A stretch of DNA of 11,944 nt from an uncultured Clostridia bacterium (GTDB taxonomy: Bacteria > Bacillota > Clostridia > Christensenellales > Borkfalkiaceae): positions 1 through 11,944 of the forward strand of contig CANREX010000035.1 in the NCBI GenBank assembly GCA_947629735.1, given 5' to 3'. The stretch's first letter is position 1; the number at the start of each line of letters is the position of its first letter. A program made the position numbers and the translations under genes. This document shows positions 1-7,205 of the stretch, one piece after another. The notes beneath the pieces were generated by a model. The model was not told the DNA's origin. It did not search any database and saw nothing but the letters and a program-made list of their open reading frames with translations.

Positions 1-490
1 TGAGCCCGCCCGTGCAAACTATTACGCAATCGAAAAAATATTGCGATTTTTCGGTTATTATGTCTGAAATAGTACTTTGTAAACAGTTGATTTTGAGTAC
101 TTTTTCGTTGAAATTAAACTTTACGCCATAATTTTTGCAGTAATTTTCAAGGCACTTCGTAACGTCGCTGGCCTTGTCGGATTGGGGAAAAATTCTTGCG
201 CCCCTCTCCGTTTTAAGCTTAAGTCCGCCGTCCTCGAAAAAGCGCATTACGCTTTCGGGCGGAAATGAATAAATAGCGCCCGTCATAAATTTAGCGTTTG
301 AGACAATATTTAAAAGAAAATCGGCGGCGGGAAGGCAATTTGTCAAATTACACCTTCCCTTGCCCGTTATATAGATTTTCTTTCCGCATTTCTCGTTTTT
401 TTCGAATACGGTGACGTCGTTGCCCCTTTTTGCCGCGGCGTATGCCGCCATCAGCCCGGAAGCCCCTGCGCCTATTACTGCAACTTTCAT
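1..490 (-). CDS. NAD(P)/FAD-dependent oxidoreductase, HI0933/YhiN (BaiN-like) family, C-terminal part missing
   Basis: This is the first ~163 codons of a flavoprotein that runs off the left edge of the window; family members are usually about 400 residues. The protein begins MKVAVIGAGASGLMAAYAAA, a classic dinucleotide-binding Rossmann start (GxGxxG at residues 7-12), followed by an acidic residue at the end of the second strand (VTVFEKNEKCGKK). Residues 43-51 read GKGRCNLTN, the characteristic motif of the HI0933/YhiN/BaiN group. The substrate of most members is unknown; BaiN-type enzymes have been linked to bile-acid reduction, but that cannot be inferred here. The ATG at 488-490 places the Rossmann motif at the very N-terminus as expected. 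No Shine-Dalgarno is visible before it: the 13 bases between the start and the hairpin at 504-532 are AT-rich. It lies 55 bases downstream of oadA on the same strand, separated from it by that hairpin. Confidence 0.88.
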   Translation of the reverse strand, partial: MKVAVIGAGASGLMAAYAAAKRGNDVTVFEKNEKCGKKIYITGKGRCNLTNCLPAADFLLNIVSNAKFMTGAIYSFPPESVMRFFEDGGLKLKTERGARIFPQSDKASDVTKCLENYCKNYGVKFNFNEKVLKINCLQSTISDIITEKSQYFFDCVIVCTGGL

Positions 491-503
491 TATAAATGCA
501 AAT

Positions 504-532
504 CACGGTGAGAACTTTGCGCCCTCACCGTG
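504..532 (-). terminator. Hairpin after oadA, probable operon terminator
   Basis: A perfect 9-bp inverted repeat (CACGGTGAG / CTCACCGTG) with an 11-base loop lies between the oadA stop and the flavoprotein start. On the minus strand it is followed by ATTTGCATTTAT, an imperfect T-rich tail. On the plus strand the tail (TTTTAATATTTTTAT) is better, but no plus-strand gene needs terminating here. The best reading is a terminator, possibly leaky, for the five-gene decarboxylase operon. Its closeness to the next start codon (13 bases) leaves a regulatory role open. Confidence 0.55.
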
Positions 533-545
533 CCTTTTAATATTT

Positions 546-1973
546 TTATACGGGATAAACTTTATTGGGGTTTGCCGCCATGTCGCTGTCAACGCCCGTC
601 TGCTTTGCCTTGCGCCATTTAAAGAAATTTGTCGAAACTTCGGGGAACAGCGCGTAGGACAAAACGTCCTCTTCTTTTTGATAAAACCCGTCGGATTTCA
701 CCTTTTCGGTCAACGTATCCATCTCGTTTTCTATAAGGTCTGCGGGGCGGCAGGTTATGACCTCTTCCCCGTTCTTGGTGCACATTTTCAGCAAATCGGG
801 GTTGACGTCACCCGGAACTTTGCCGTATTTCCCGAGCAATAAATCTTTATACTGCGCGGTTATCGTCTTGTATCTGCCGAGCAATACGTTCCAGACTGCC
901 TGCGTGCCCACGATTTGGCTGGAAGGCGTAACGAGGGGCGGATATCCGCAGTCTTTGCGCACGACGGGCACTTCCGCGAGACATTCCATAAGTTTATCTT
1001 CCTTTCCCGCCTGCTTTAATTGACTGATAAGGTTGGAAAGCATGCCGCCGGGCACTTGATATAAAAGCGTGTTGATGTCGATCTTTCTCACTTTTGCGTT
1101 GAGGAAGCCGTCCTTTTCAAGTCTTGCGGCAACGCCGTTGAAATGTTTTACGATAGGCAGAAGTTTTTCGATGTCTATCCCCGTATCGTAAGGCGTGCCC
1201 TTCAACGTGGCGACGAGCGGCTCGGTCGCGGGGTTGGAAGTGCCGTTTCCGAGCGGCGACAGCGCGCAGTCAACTATATCCACTCCCGCGCGTATCGCCA
1301 TTAAATTTATCATGTCGCCCGTGCCCGACGTGTTGTGCGTGTGCAAATGTACTTTCGTCTCGGGGCGGAGTTCGGCTTTGAGTTCGCTTACAAGCTCATA
1401 CGCGGTAAAAGGCAACAGAAGATTTGCCATATCCTTTATGCAGATATTGTCCGCGCCCATGTCTTCAAGCGTTTTCGCCAATTTAACGAAATATTCCGTG
1501 GTGTGAACGGGGCTTGTGGTGTAGGAAATCGTCGCTTCGCAGACGCATTTGCCGCCCGCGCCGTACTTTTTGATGGCTTTCATGGAGGCTTGCAAGTTCC
1601 TCGCGTCGTTCAGCGCGTCGAAAACTCTTATGACCCCTACGCCGTTTTCTATCGATTTTTCAACGAATTTTTCGACGACGTCATCGGCGTAATGCCTGTA
1701 ACCGAGCAGATTTTGCCCCCTCAACAACATCTGAATGGGCGTCTTTTTCAAGTATTTTTTGAGATTTTTAAGTCTGTCCCAAGGGTCTTCGTTCAAAAAC
1801 CTTAAACAGGAATCGAACGTAGCGCCGCCCCACGCTTCAAGCGAATAATAACCTATGTCGTCCAACAGGGGCAGCACGGGTTCCATTTCGTCAAAACGCA
1901 TGCGGGTTGCCGCCTGCGATTGGTGGGCGTCCCTTAAAATAGTATCCGTTATAAGAACTTTTTTACCTTCCAT
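546..1973 (-). CDS. oadA: Oxaloacetate decarboxylase alpha-type / pyruvate carboxylase subunit B-type carboxyltransferase, without biotinyl domain
   Basis: This subunit moves a carboxyl group between oxaloacetate (giving pyruvate) and biotin on a carrier protein. The TIM-barrel carboxyltransferase domain opens with LITDTILRDAHQS (residues 7-19; metal-ligand Asp10). It also has the LRGQN segment (84-88), the carbamylated-lysine motif CIKDMA (Lys180) and the metal-binding HTHNTSG (His211, His213). The conserved C-terminal PYC/OadA domain follows. At about 475 residues it lacks the C-terminal biotinyl domain of fused OadA proteins; the carrier is the separate gene at 3260-3616. I chose the ATG at 1971-1973 because GGAG sits 6 bases upstream; the same frame also opens at ATG 1988 (six codons longer) and TTG 1991, with weaker ribosome sites. 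It is the last gene of the operon, 68 bases after oadB counting from this start. It could equally be called pycB, but the oadB/oadG neighbours and the absence of a biotin carboxylase favour the decarboxylase role. Confidence 0.93.
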   Translation of the reverse strand: MEGKKVLITDTILRDAHQSQAATRMRFDEMEPVLPLLDDIGYYSLEAWGGATFDSCLRFLNEDPWDRLKNLKKYLKKTPIQMLLRGQNLLGYRHYADDVVEKFVEKSIENGVGVIRVFDALNDARNLQASMKAIKKYGAGGKCVCEATISYTTSPVHTTEYFVKLAKTLEDMGADNICIKDMANLLLPFTAYELVSELKAELRPETKVHLHTHNTSGTGDMINLMAIRAGVDIVDCALSPLGNGTSNPATEPLVATLKGTPYDTGIDIEKLLPIVKHFNGVAARLEKDGFLNAKVRKIDINTLLYQVPGGMLSNLISQLKQAGKEDKLMECLAEVPVVRKDCGYPPLVTPSSQIVGTQAVWNVLLGRYKTITAQYKDLLLGKYGKVPGDVNPDLLKMCTKNGEEVITCRPADLIENEMDTLTEKVKSDGFYQKEEDVLSYALFPEVSTNFFKWRKAKQTGVDSDMAANPNKVYPV

Positions 1974-1979
1974 AAATAT

Positions 1980-1983
1980 CTCC
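1980..1983 (-). promoter_or_regulatory. Ribosome binding site deciding the oadA start
   Basis: GGAG lies 6 bases upstream of the ATG at 1971-1973. It falls inside the longer in-frame reading that begins at ATG 1988, so it favours the shorter protein starting MEGKKVL. Confidence 0.6.
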
Positions 1984-2041
1984 GACATCAAATATCTTCG
2001 TCAAAACTTAATTTTTATGCGCAAAGTGAATTAAAACGCGG

Positions 2042-3247
2042 TCACCCGAAACATGCAAGCAAGATGCCCGCCGCTATCGCCGAGCCGATAACGCCCGCGA
2101 CGTTCGGACCCATTGCGTGCATTAGTAGGTGATTTTGCGGGTCGTACTCCCTCCCGACGTCCTCGGAAATTCTCGCCGCCATGGGCACTGCCGAAACGCC
2201 CGCTGAACCTATCAAGGGGTTTATCTTGCCCTTTGTCAGCTTGCACATAACTTTCGCTACAAGTATGCCGCCGATCGTGCCGCAGATAAACGCGAAAAGT
2301 CCGAGCATGATGATGTACAGCGTGCGCACCTGCAAGAAAAGTTCGCCCTTCGCCTTGCAGCCCACCGCAACGCCGAGGAAAATCGTAACCGTATTCATCA
2401 AGCCGTTCTGCGCCTGCGAGGAAAGTCTGTCGACAACCCCCGACTCTCTGAACAGATTTCCGAGCATAAGCATGCCCAAAAGCGGAACAGACGCGGGAAG
2501 AAGCAACCCGACGACGAGCGTAACTATTATCGGGAACAAGATCTTTTCAATCTTGCTCACCTGTCTTAACTGCTTCATTCTTATCGTGCGCTCTTTCTTT
2601 GTGGTCAAAAGGCGCATGATGGGTTTTTGTATTATCGGGATAAGCGCCATGTAAGAGTACGCCGCAATGGCTATCATAGGCAACAAATCGTCGGCAAGTT
2701 TGGCGGTGACCATTATTGCGGTAGGTCCGTCCGCGCCGCCTATTATCGCAATAGACGCGGCTTCCGCGACGGAAAACCCGAGGAACGCCGCCAGAATAAA
2801 CGCTATGAATATGCCGAGCTGTGCGCCCGCTCCTATCAACATGCTCTTGGGGTTTGCGATGAGCGGTCCGAAGTCCGTCATACAACCTATCCCGAGGAAT
2901 ATGAGCGGCGGATAAATTACTTTATCTACGCCAAAGTACAGATACCATAAAAGCCCTCTTTCTTGGACATAATCGAATTTATCGCTTACAAGACCCGTAG
3001 AAGGATCTATGCCCGGCTTGCCCCAAAGTTCGGCTTCCGCTCCCGGTAAATTTATCAAAAACATACCGAAAGCTATCGGCAACAACAGCATCGGCTCAAA
3101 TTTCTTCACAACCGCAAGGTACATGAGCACGAACGATATTAACAGCATTACATAATTCTGCCACGAACCGTTCATAAAGCCCATGTCGTTGAAAAGATTG
3201 ACGAAAATTTGCCCGATTCCGTCGCTTTCAAGTAACGAATTCAGCAT
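2042..3247 (-). CDS. oadB: Na+-translocating decarboxylase beta subunit (carboxybiotin decarboxylase)
   Basis: This integral membrane subunit decarboxylates carboxybiotin on the carrier protein and couples the release of CO2 to Na+ export. The 401-residue length fits OadB/MmdB/GcdB. The N-terminal region is rich in hydrophobic helices. The signature IIGGADGPTAI (residues 168-178) contains the conserved Asp173 equivalent to the Na+-binding Asp of characterised OadB proteins. Two further conserved stretches are GSAGVSAVPMAAR (347-359) and HAMGPNVAGVIGSA (377-390), the second of the two pore-lining regions. The start ATG has GGAGG 5 bases upstream. The gene sits 12 bases after the biotin carrier gene and upstream of oadA, within one operon. 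The beta subunits of oxaloacetate, methylmalonyl-CoA and glutaconyl-CoA pumps are nearly interchangeable, so it does not reveal the substrate. Confidence 0.95.
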   Translation of the reverse strand: MLNSLLESDGIGQIFVNLFNDMGFMNGSWQNYVMLLISFVLMYLAVVKKFEPMLLLPIAFGMFLINLPGAEAELWGKPGIDPSTGLVSDKFDYVQERGLLWYLYFGVDKVIYPPLIFLGIGCMTDFGPLIANPKSMLIGAGAQLGIFIAFILAAFLGFSVAEAASIAIIGGADGPTAIMVTAKLADDLLPMIAIAAYSYMALIPIIQKPIMRLLTTKKERTIRMKQLRQVSKIEKILFPIIVTLVVGLLLPASVPLLGMLMLGNLFRESGVVDRLSSQAQNGLMNTVTIFLGVAVGCKAKGELFLQVRTLYIIMLGLFAFICGTIGGILVAKVMCKLTKGKINPLIGSAGVSAVPMAARISEDVGREYDPQNHLLMHAMGPNVAGVIGSAIAAGILLACFG

Positions 3248-3259
3248 TGTTTCCTCCGC

Positions 3260-3616
3260 TTAGCCGATAATCGCGAGCACCGCGTTAGTCTCTACGTTTG
3301 CGCCCTTCGCAACTTTTACGGTGATTTTGCCGTCGCAAGGCGCGGTTATGTCGTTGTCCATCTTCATGGCTTCGAGCACAATGACGGGTTGGTCCTTCTT
3401 TACGGAATCGCCGTCGTTGACCAAAATTTTCTTAATGAGCCCGGGGAAGGGCGAAACGATTTTTTCTCCGTTCACGGGCGCGTCTGCCTTAGGCGCAGGC
3501 ACGGGTGTGGCTTTCTTTTCGACCGCTACATCCGTTGAAGCGTTTTCACTCTCTCCGACCTCTTCTACGCCGACTGAATAGCTTTTACCGTCTATCGTTA
3601 CTACAAAATTACGCAT
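3260..3616 (-). CDS. Biotin carboxyl carrier protein of the decarboxylase (gamma/1.3S type)
   Basis: This is the mobile biotin carrier that shuttles CO2 between the soluble carboxyltransferases and membrane subunit OadB. The 118-residue protein has a short N-terminal segment (1-20) like those of MmdC and the 1.3S transcarboxylase subunit. An acidic, then Ala/Pro-rich flexible linker follows (about 21-50, including ATPVPAPKADAP). The biotinyl domain (51-118) carries the biotinylation site EAMKM, with Lys85 as the expected attachment point. A lipoyl domain is unlikely, since AMKM is the biotin signature. AAGGAG lies 6 bases before the ATG and overlaps the oadG stop; the two genes are 10 bases apart. 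This is the only carrier in the operon, so both carboxyltransferases presumably use it. Confidence 0.94.
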   Translation of the reverse strand: MRNFVVTIDGKSYSVGVEEVGESENASTDVAVEKKATPVPAPKADAPVNGEKIVSPFPGLIKKILVNDGDSVKKDQPVIVLEAMKMDNDITAPCDGKITVKVAKGANVETNAVLAIIG

Positions 3617-3626
3617 AACTTACTCC

Positions 3627-4028
3627 TTATAACCTCTTTATTCTTTTAACGGTGAACATGCACTTTGGCTGCTCTTCCTCGTAATACGCCATTATCGCGG
3701 CGACTATCGCCGCCTTTACCTCTTCGGGAATTTCGCCCGAATCGACTTCCACTTCGCCTCCCGCATTTTGAGGCGTTTCGGCTTGTTTTACGGACTTTTC
3801 CTTTTTCTTTGTCAGAAATTCGAGGTCGTTGGTCTTGCGCATTATAAGCCCCAAAAGCCAGATTATGAAGATAATCAGCGCAATTCCTATAAATACGACC
3901 AAAAAGCCAATTAAAGCGTACAGGAAAGGCTCTCCCCAATTATCGAAATAGAGTTCGTCGGGGGAACGCTGCTGTCCCGCCCAATACGAGCCGTCGCCCT
4001 GTACCATTGCCAATAAATTGCTCAGCAT
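3627..4028 (-). CDS. oadG: OadG-family decarboxylase membrane subunit
   Basis: OadG/MmdD subunits are small membrane anchors that hold the carboxyltransferase onto OadB. The 133-residue protein has a short N-terminal tail (1-35), one strong transmembrane helix (about 36-63, rich in Ile/Leu/Val/Phe) and a charged linker (65-98, with KKKEKSVK then acidic residues). A conserved-looking C-terminal segment, IPEEVKAAIVAAIMAYYEEE (100-119), resembles the C-terminal helix of OadG-like proteins. The gene starts 7 bases after the stop of the upstream carboxyltransferase gene, with a GAGG overlapping that stop, so the two are probably translationally coupled. The assignment rests on the single-helix architecture, the C-terminal segment and the position next to oadB and the carrier, because the family is poorly conserved in sequence. 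Confidence 0.85.
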   Translation of the reverse strand: MLSNLLAMVQGDGSYWAGQQRSPDELYFDNWGEPFLYALIGFLVVFIGIALIIFIIWLLGLIMRKTNDLEFLTKKKEKSVKQAETPQNAGGEVEVDSGEIPEEVKAAIVAAIMAYYEEEQPKCMFTVKRIKRL

Positions 4029-4035
4029 GAAAACC

Positions 4036-5412
4036 TCACTTTACGAGCATTTGCAAGGAGGCAATCAGATACTGCCTTACAAATGCGGGTTCTATAATGT
4101 CGTCGATATATCCGCCTTTCGCGGCGTTTATTGGGTCGGAATGTTCCGAAGAATACTTTTCGGCAAGTTTTTGCGCGTCGTAGTCCTTGCCCTTTGCAAG
4201 TTCAATTTCCGCGCCCTGAGCGCCGTCAAAGAGCCCGATTTCCGCATTTGCGAACGCGTATGTGAAATCGTAACCCATCGACTTTGCCGCAAACAGCGTG
4301 TAACCCAAGCCGATCGCCTTGCCGTAAACTATTGAAATCTTCGCGCTGGTCATATTGTCGAGCGCGCGGACGAAATCTCCGAGGGTTTTTATGATACGAC
4401 TGTTTTCAACCTCGGGCGATTCCTTTATTCCCAACGTATTCACGAACGTTATGAAAGGCAGCGAATATGCGCAGGCGAGCGAGGCGAAATCTTTCAATTT
4501 TTCAGCGGCGCACGGGCATAATTTGACGCCGTCCGCGTCATCGAAAATCACGGAAGCCACCGCAATTCCGCCGATTCTTGCGAGATAGCACTTAACCTTT
4601 TGCGCGTATCCCTCGCCGAGTTCTATCGCGCTGCCCTTGTCGAATATGCCCAAAAGCGCTTTGCCGTCTGCCTTTTTGTTGAGTTCGGGTAGGGAAGAAT
4701 TGAGGTCGTCGCAGTCCTCCACCGCGTAGCTGAGCACACCTTCGAGGGCGATAATTTTTTGCTTTGCCTCGGCAAGATTTTTGACTTTAAACGTCACAAG
4801 ACCGCTTTTTTTCAGCGCGTCCGCGCCCGCAACGCCGTCCTTTGAAACGTTCTGCCCCGCAGCGGCGGTTATCACAAGCGGACTCGTCGTCGCAAGATAT
4901 GATTTTTTGTCTATGAAGAAGGTGAAATCGCACAGCCCCGCTAGTAGGGAAATCTGTCCGTACACCTCGCCGTTTACGATAAGATATTGCGTTACGCTGT
5001 CTTTAAGGCGGGAAACCTGCAAAATGAGCTGAGCGAGCCCTTCGAGCACGTTTACGCCCTCTCCTATGCGCACGCCCAACGTGGAAAGCATGTAGATTAC
5101 GGGCGTGCCGTTCTTTTCGGCTTGTTCAAGGCATTTGCAAATCTTTTCGCAGTTGGCTTTGCTTACGCCGCCGCTGAGCACCGCCGCGTTCTGTGCGACG
5201 ATATAATAAGGGCTGTCGTCGATAGTGGCGAAACCCGTGATTACGCCCTCGCCCTCCGCTTTTTCGCCGTAAAAATCGCTTTCGGAAAAGGAAAACGAGG
5301 AAAACTCCACGAAGCTGTCTTTGTCGATAAGTTCGTTGATTTCCTCACGAACGGCTTTACCCGCCGACAACAGATCGCGTCTCCTCGTTTGCAACAATTT
5401 TATTTTATCCAT
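4036..5412 (-). CDS. Divergent acyl-CoA carboxyltransferase (MmdA/12S/PccB-like)
   Basis: Members of this crotonase-fold family transfer a carboxyl group between a CoA ester (methylmalonyl-, glutaconyl- or propionyl-CoA) and biotin. The N-terminal half follows the family plan: a helical start, LIDKDSFVEF (28-37), and GEGVITGFATID (54-65). Two motifs are unusual. The usual DSGGARIQEG is here STLGVRIGEG (110-119), and the oxyanion-hole region normally PCAGGAVYSPAL is here GEVYGQISLLAG (148-159). The C-terminal half keeps PFITFVNTLGI (319-329), FANAEIGLFDGAQGA (387-401) and the family ending GYIDDIIEPAFVR (434-446). It has 458 residues, shorter than the roughly 510 of typical MmdA. It is the first gene of the operon, with GGAG 10 bases before the ATG and a good promoter upstream. 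The family is clear; the substrate, and even whether the usual chemistry is intact, is not. Confidence 0.82.
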   Translation of the reverse strand: MDKIKLLQTRRRDLLSAGKAVREEINELIDKDSFVEFSSFSFSESDFYGEKAEGEGVITGFATIDDSPYYIVAQNAAVLSGGVSKANCEKICKCLEQAEKNGTPVIYMLSTLGVRIGEGVNVLEGLAQLILQVSRLKDSVTQYLIVNGEVYGQISLLAGLCDFTFFIDKKSYLATTSPLVITAAAGQNVSKDGVAGADALKKSGLVTFKVKNLAEAKQKIIALEGVLSYAVEDCDDLNSSLPELNKKADGKALLGIFDKGSAIELGEGYAQKVKCYLARIGGIAVASVIFDDADGVKLCPCAAEKLKDFASLACAYSLPFITFVNTLGIKESPEVENSRIIKTLGDFVRALDNMTSAKISIVYGKAIGLGYTLFAAKSMGYDFTYAFANAEIGLFDGAQGAEIELAKGKDYDAQKLAEKYSSEHSDPINAAKGGYIDDIIEPAFVRQYLIASLQMLVK

Positions 5413-5451
5413 GCAAAAATAACTCCCGATGCCAAAAATTTCACAAATACA

Positions 5452-5480
5452 ATTTTATCAGCAGAAAGCAAAAAAATCAA
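5452..5480 (-). promoter_or_regulatory. SigA-type promoter of the decarboxylase operon
   Basis: On the minus strand, TTGATT (5475-5480) and TAAAAT (5452-5457) are separated by exactly 17 bases. The predicted transcript starts near 5445, about 33 bases before the ATG at 5412. The upstream VTT gene has a terminator at 5521-5557, so the operon needs its own promoter here. Confidence 0.7.
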
Positions 5481-5520
5481 CTGAATAATCTTATTTTTCG
5501 ATAAAAATTTTGCCGAAAAA

Positions 5521-5557
5521 CGCAATTAAAAATCCCCGCCGTAAATCATGGCGGAGA
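5521..5557 (-). terminator. Rho-independent terminator of the VTT-family gene
   Basis: On the minus strand TCTCCGCC pairs with GGCGGGGA (8 bp with one G-U pair, 9-base loop; arms at 5550-5557 and 5533-5540). It is followed directly by TTTTTAATT. It begins 14 bases beyond the VTT gene stop codon and just upstream of the decarboxylase promoter, and so separates the two transcription units. Confidence 0.82.
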
Positions 5558-5570
5558 CTTCTTACGAATT

Positions 5571-6587
5571 TCATTTTTCTTTTCCGAAAAACGTGAATTT
5601 TTGCTTTATGAATTTGTCGATTTTGTCCGAATATTTGCATATCAGCCAGAATACGATTATTATCGCAGCGAGTAAAATTCCCCAGATAAGCAGCCCCCAC
5701 CACGTGTTGAAAGGTATTAAATCGAGAGAATACGACGTAGTCAACACCGAGATAGCGCGCGTTATGATTATCATGACGGTGAAATACCCCCACGTCATTG
5801 ACGAAAGCCCCGCGACAAAGCAGAGGATATCGTCGGGAAACAGCGGCAAAAGGAACATTATGGAAAGCAAGAGGTAGTCTTTACCTTTCAATTTTTTAAG
5901 CCATTTATCCAGGTCGTCCTTCCCCACTATCCAACATACGGCTTTATATCCTATGACGCGACCTATGAAAAACGCTACGAATGACCCGAGTATTATCCCC
6001 ACAAAGCTGAACAGCGAACAGCGGAGAGGTCCGAACAGCGCGACGCCGACGGCGACCGACACAGACCCCGGCACGGGAAGCACGACGACTTGCAGAAATT
6101 GAAATAAAATAAAAATCAGCACCGCAGTGCCGCCGAAGCCCGCGATATAGTCGCGCAGCGCGCTTATATCCGTGAGTTCGTCCAGAATTCCCGCGGCGCT
6201 TAGTGCAAAGAATATGGCGGCGAAGATATCGAGGCAAATCAGCGCGCATAAAATAAGGCGGTAAAACGCCTGCTTCCCGAACGCATAAAATAAAACATAA
6301 GCTACCAAAAGTGAGCTTATGATACCCGCCGTCAAGCCGAACAGCAACGAAAAATTGTTTGCGATAAAGGGCAAACTCTTGTAATACAAACCGTATGCGG
6401 CAAACATGAAAGCCGCCGCCGCGCAAAGTATGCCGAAAACGATATTGACGGCGTGTTTGACGACAGTCATTGCGGAAATCTTCCCGCTTTCGCCGTTATC
6501 GCCGCCTTTTTGCGTGTTTTTAATGTCCGCAGAATTCCCCTTGGCTTTGCCCGCAGCCCGCTTTTTGTTTTGCGATTGACCTTTCAA
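5571..6587 (-). CDS. TVP38/TMEM64-family (VTT domain) integral membrane protein
   Basis: The protein has a hydrophilic, Lys/Gly/Asn-rich N-terminal tail (1-38), followed by about four hydrophobic segments (roughly 41-68, 74-104, 108-133 and 150-172). The VTT core comes next: LPVPGS (170-175), GVALFG (181-186), GSFVAFFIGR (201-210) and LFPDDILCFVAGLSSM (249-264). The last is typical of the TVP38 branch rather than classic DedA. A final helix (about 294-316) precedes a basic tail. VTT proteins are proposed lipid scramblases or transporters, and some bacterial DedA relatives are undecaprenyl-phosphate flippases; the role here is unknown. At 338 residues it is longer than many TVP38 proteins (about 200-250) because of the extra N-terminal helices and tail. 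The start is TTG with GGAG 6 bases upstream; the first in-frame ATG is at residue 40 and would remove the tail. It appears to be transcribed alone. Confidence 0.85.
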   Translation of the reverse strand: MKGQSQNKKRAAGKAKGNSADIKNTQKGGDNGESGKISAMTVVKHAVNIVFGILCAAAAFMFAAYGLYYKSLPFIANNFSLLFGLTAGIISSLLVAYVLFYAFGKQAFYRLILCALICLDIFAAIFFALSAAGILDELTDISALRDYIAGFGGTAVLIFILFQFLQVVVLPVPGSVSVAVGVALFGPLRCSLFSFVGIILGSFVAFFIGRVIGYKAVCWIVGKDDLDKWLKKLKGKDYLLLSIMFLLPLFPDDILCFVAGLSSMTWGYFTVMIIITRAISVLTTSYSLDLIPFNTWWGLLIWGILLAAIIIVFWLICKYSDKIDKFIKQKFTFFGKEK

Positions 6588-6593
6588 ATTGCG

Positions 6594-6597
6594 CTCC
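6594..6597 (-). promoter_or_regulatory. Ribosome binding site supporting a TTG start
   Basis: GGAG lies 6 bases upstream of the TTG at 6585-6587. No ATG is in range, so this site is the main reason to call TTG as the start of the VTT-family gene. Confidence 0.6.
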
Positions 6598-6606
6598 GAA
6601 AGAAAA

Positions 6607-6636
6607 ATAATATGTAATATTATATATTATGGTAAA
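6607..6636 (-). promoter_or_regulatory. Probable promoter of the VTT-family gene
   Basis: On the minus strand, TTTACC (6631-6636) and TATTAT (6607-6612) are 18 bases apart, in an AT-rich stretch just upstream of the ribosome site. The -35 matches consensus only in part and other -10 registers are possible. The rest of the gap (6637-6758) holds no gene. It does have a weak 5-bp hairpin (6694-6709) with an AATTAAATT tail on the minus strand, which could help end the proC-rnhA transcript. Confidence 0.4.
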
Positions 6637-6758
6637 CGGAAGCGCTATTATTCCGCTTTGCCCGTCCGCGTTTTGCGTTAAGGCAATTTAATTAGCCGTC
6701 TTTTCAGCTGCGTTTTATGTTTAAGTTAAGGAGACGTCATAAAATTTAATAAAGCCGC

Positions 6759-7205
6759 TTACTGCCCTTCGCCGAAAGATTTTATCGCGGAAGTGGCGAG
6801 TTTGTCGCACAGATTGTTGTATTCTATGTCGGCATGCGCCTTGACCTTTACGAAGCTCACCTTATGTATCTTTGTGAGGTCGGCGAGCCGCTGCCATAAG
6901 TCGCTGTTTAATACGGGCTTGTTGTCGGCTTTCTTCCAGCCGCTCTTTTCCCACGAGTCAAGCCACCCGCTGTTAAAGGCGTTGACGGTGTACGCGGAAT
7001 CGCTGTAAACGGTGACTTCGCACGGCTCTTTCAGACATTCCAGCCCGCTGATGACGGCGAATACTTCCATTCTGTTGTTGGTCGTGTTCTCCACCGCGCC
7101 TGAAATGCGCTTTTCGCTCTTGCCGTAAATAAGAATCGCGCCCCAGCCGCCTACTCCCGGGTTGCCCGAACACGCGCCGTCGGTGTATAACGTTACCTTT
7201 TTCAT
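6759..7205 (-). CDS. rnhA: Ribonuclease HI
   Basis: It degrades the RNA strand of RNA:DNA hybrids in the cytoplasm. From the ATG at 7203-7205 the protein has 148 residues, the usual length for a minimal bacterial RNase HI. It opens VTLYTDGACSGNPG with the first catalytic Asp at 9. The other catalytic carboxylates are Glu47 (NNRMEV), Asp69 (VYSDS) and Asp134 (LCDKLA). The flexible-loop His124 is kept in VKAHAD, where E. coli has VKGHAG. The frame stays open 11 codons further upstream, but that would run into proC, and the motif spacing fits the later start. The ATG overlaps the proC stop as ATGA, so translation is probably coupled. There is no N-terminal hybrid-binding domain. Confidence 0.96.
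   Translation of the reverse strand: MKKVTLYTDGACSGNPGVGGWGAILIYGKSEKRISGAVENTTNNRMEVFAVISGLECLKEPCEVTVYSDSAYTVNAFNSGWLDSWEKSGWKKADNKPVLNSDLWQRLADLTKIHKVSFVKVKAHADIEYNNLCDKLATSAIKSFGEGQ

Noticed and set aside
4987..5484. A plus-strand open frame of 165 codons running antisense through the carboxyltransferase start and its promoter
   Set aside because: It has no ribosome site and no domain, and it is explained by the codon bias of the minus-strand gene.
6613..6630. AT-rich short palindromes (TAATATTA) before the VTT gene
   Set aside because: They are low-complexity promoter-spacer sequence and short palindromes are expected by chance there.
6694..6709. A weak hairpin after rnhA as a firm terminator
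   Set aside because: The stem is only 5 bp with one G-U pair and the tail is AATTAAATT rather than a T run, so it is only mentioned in the intergenic description.
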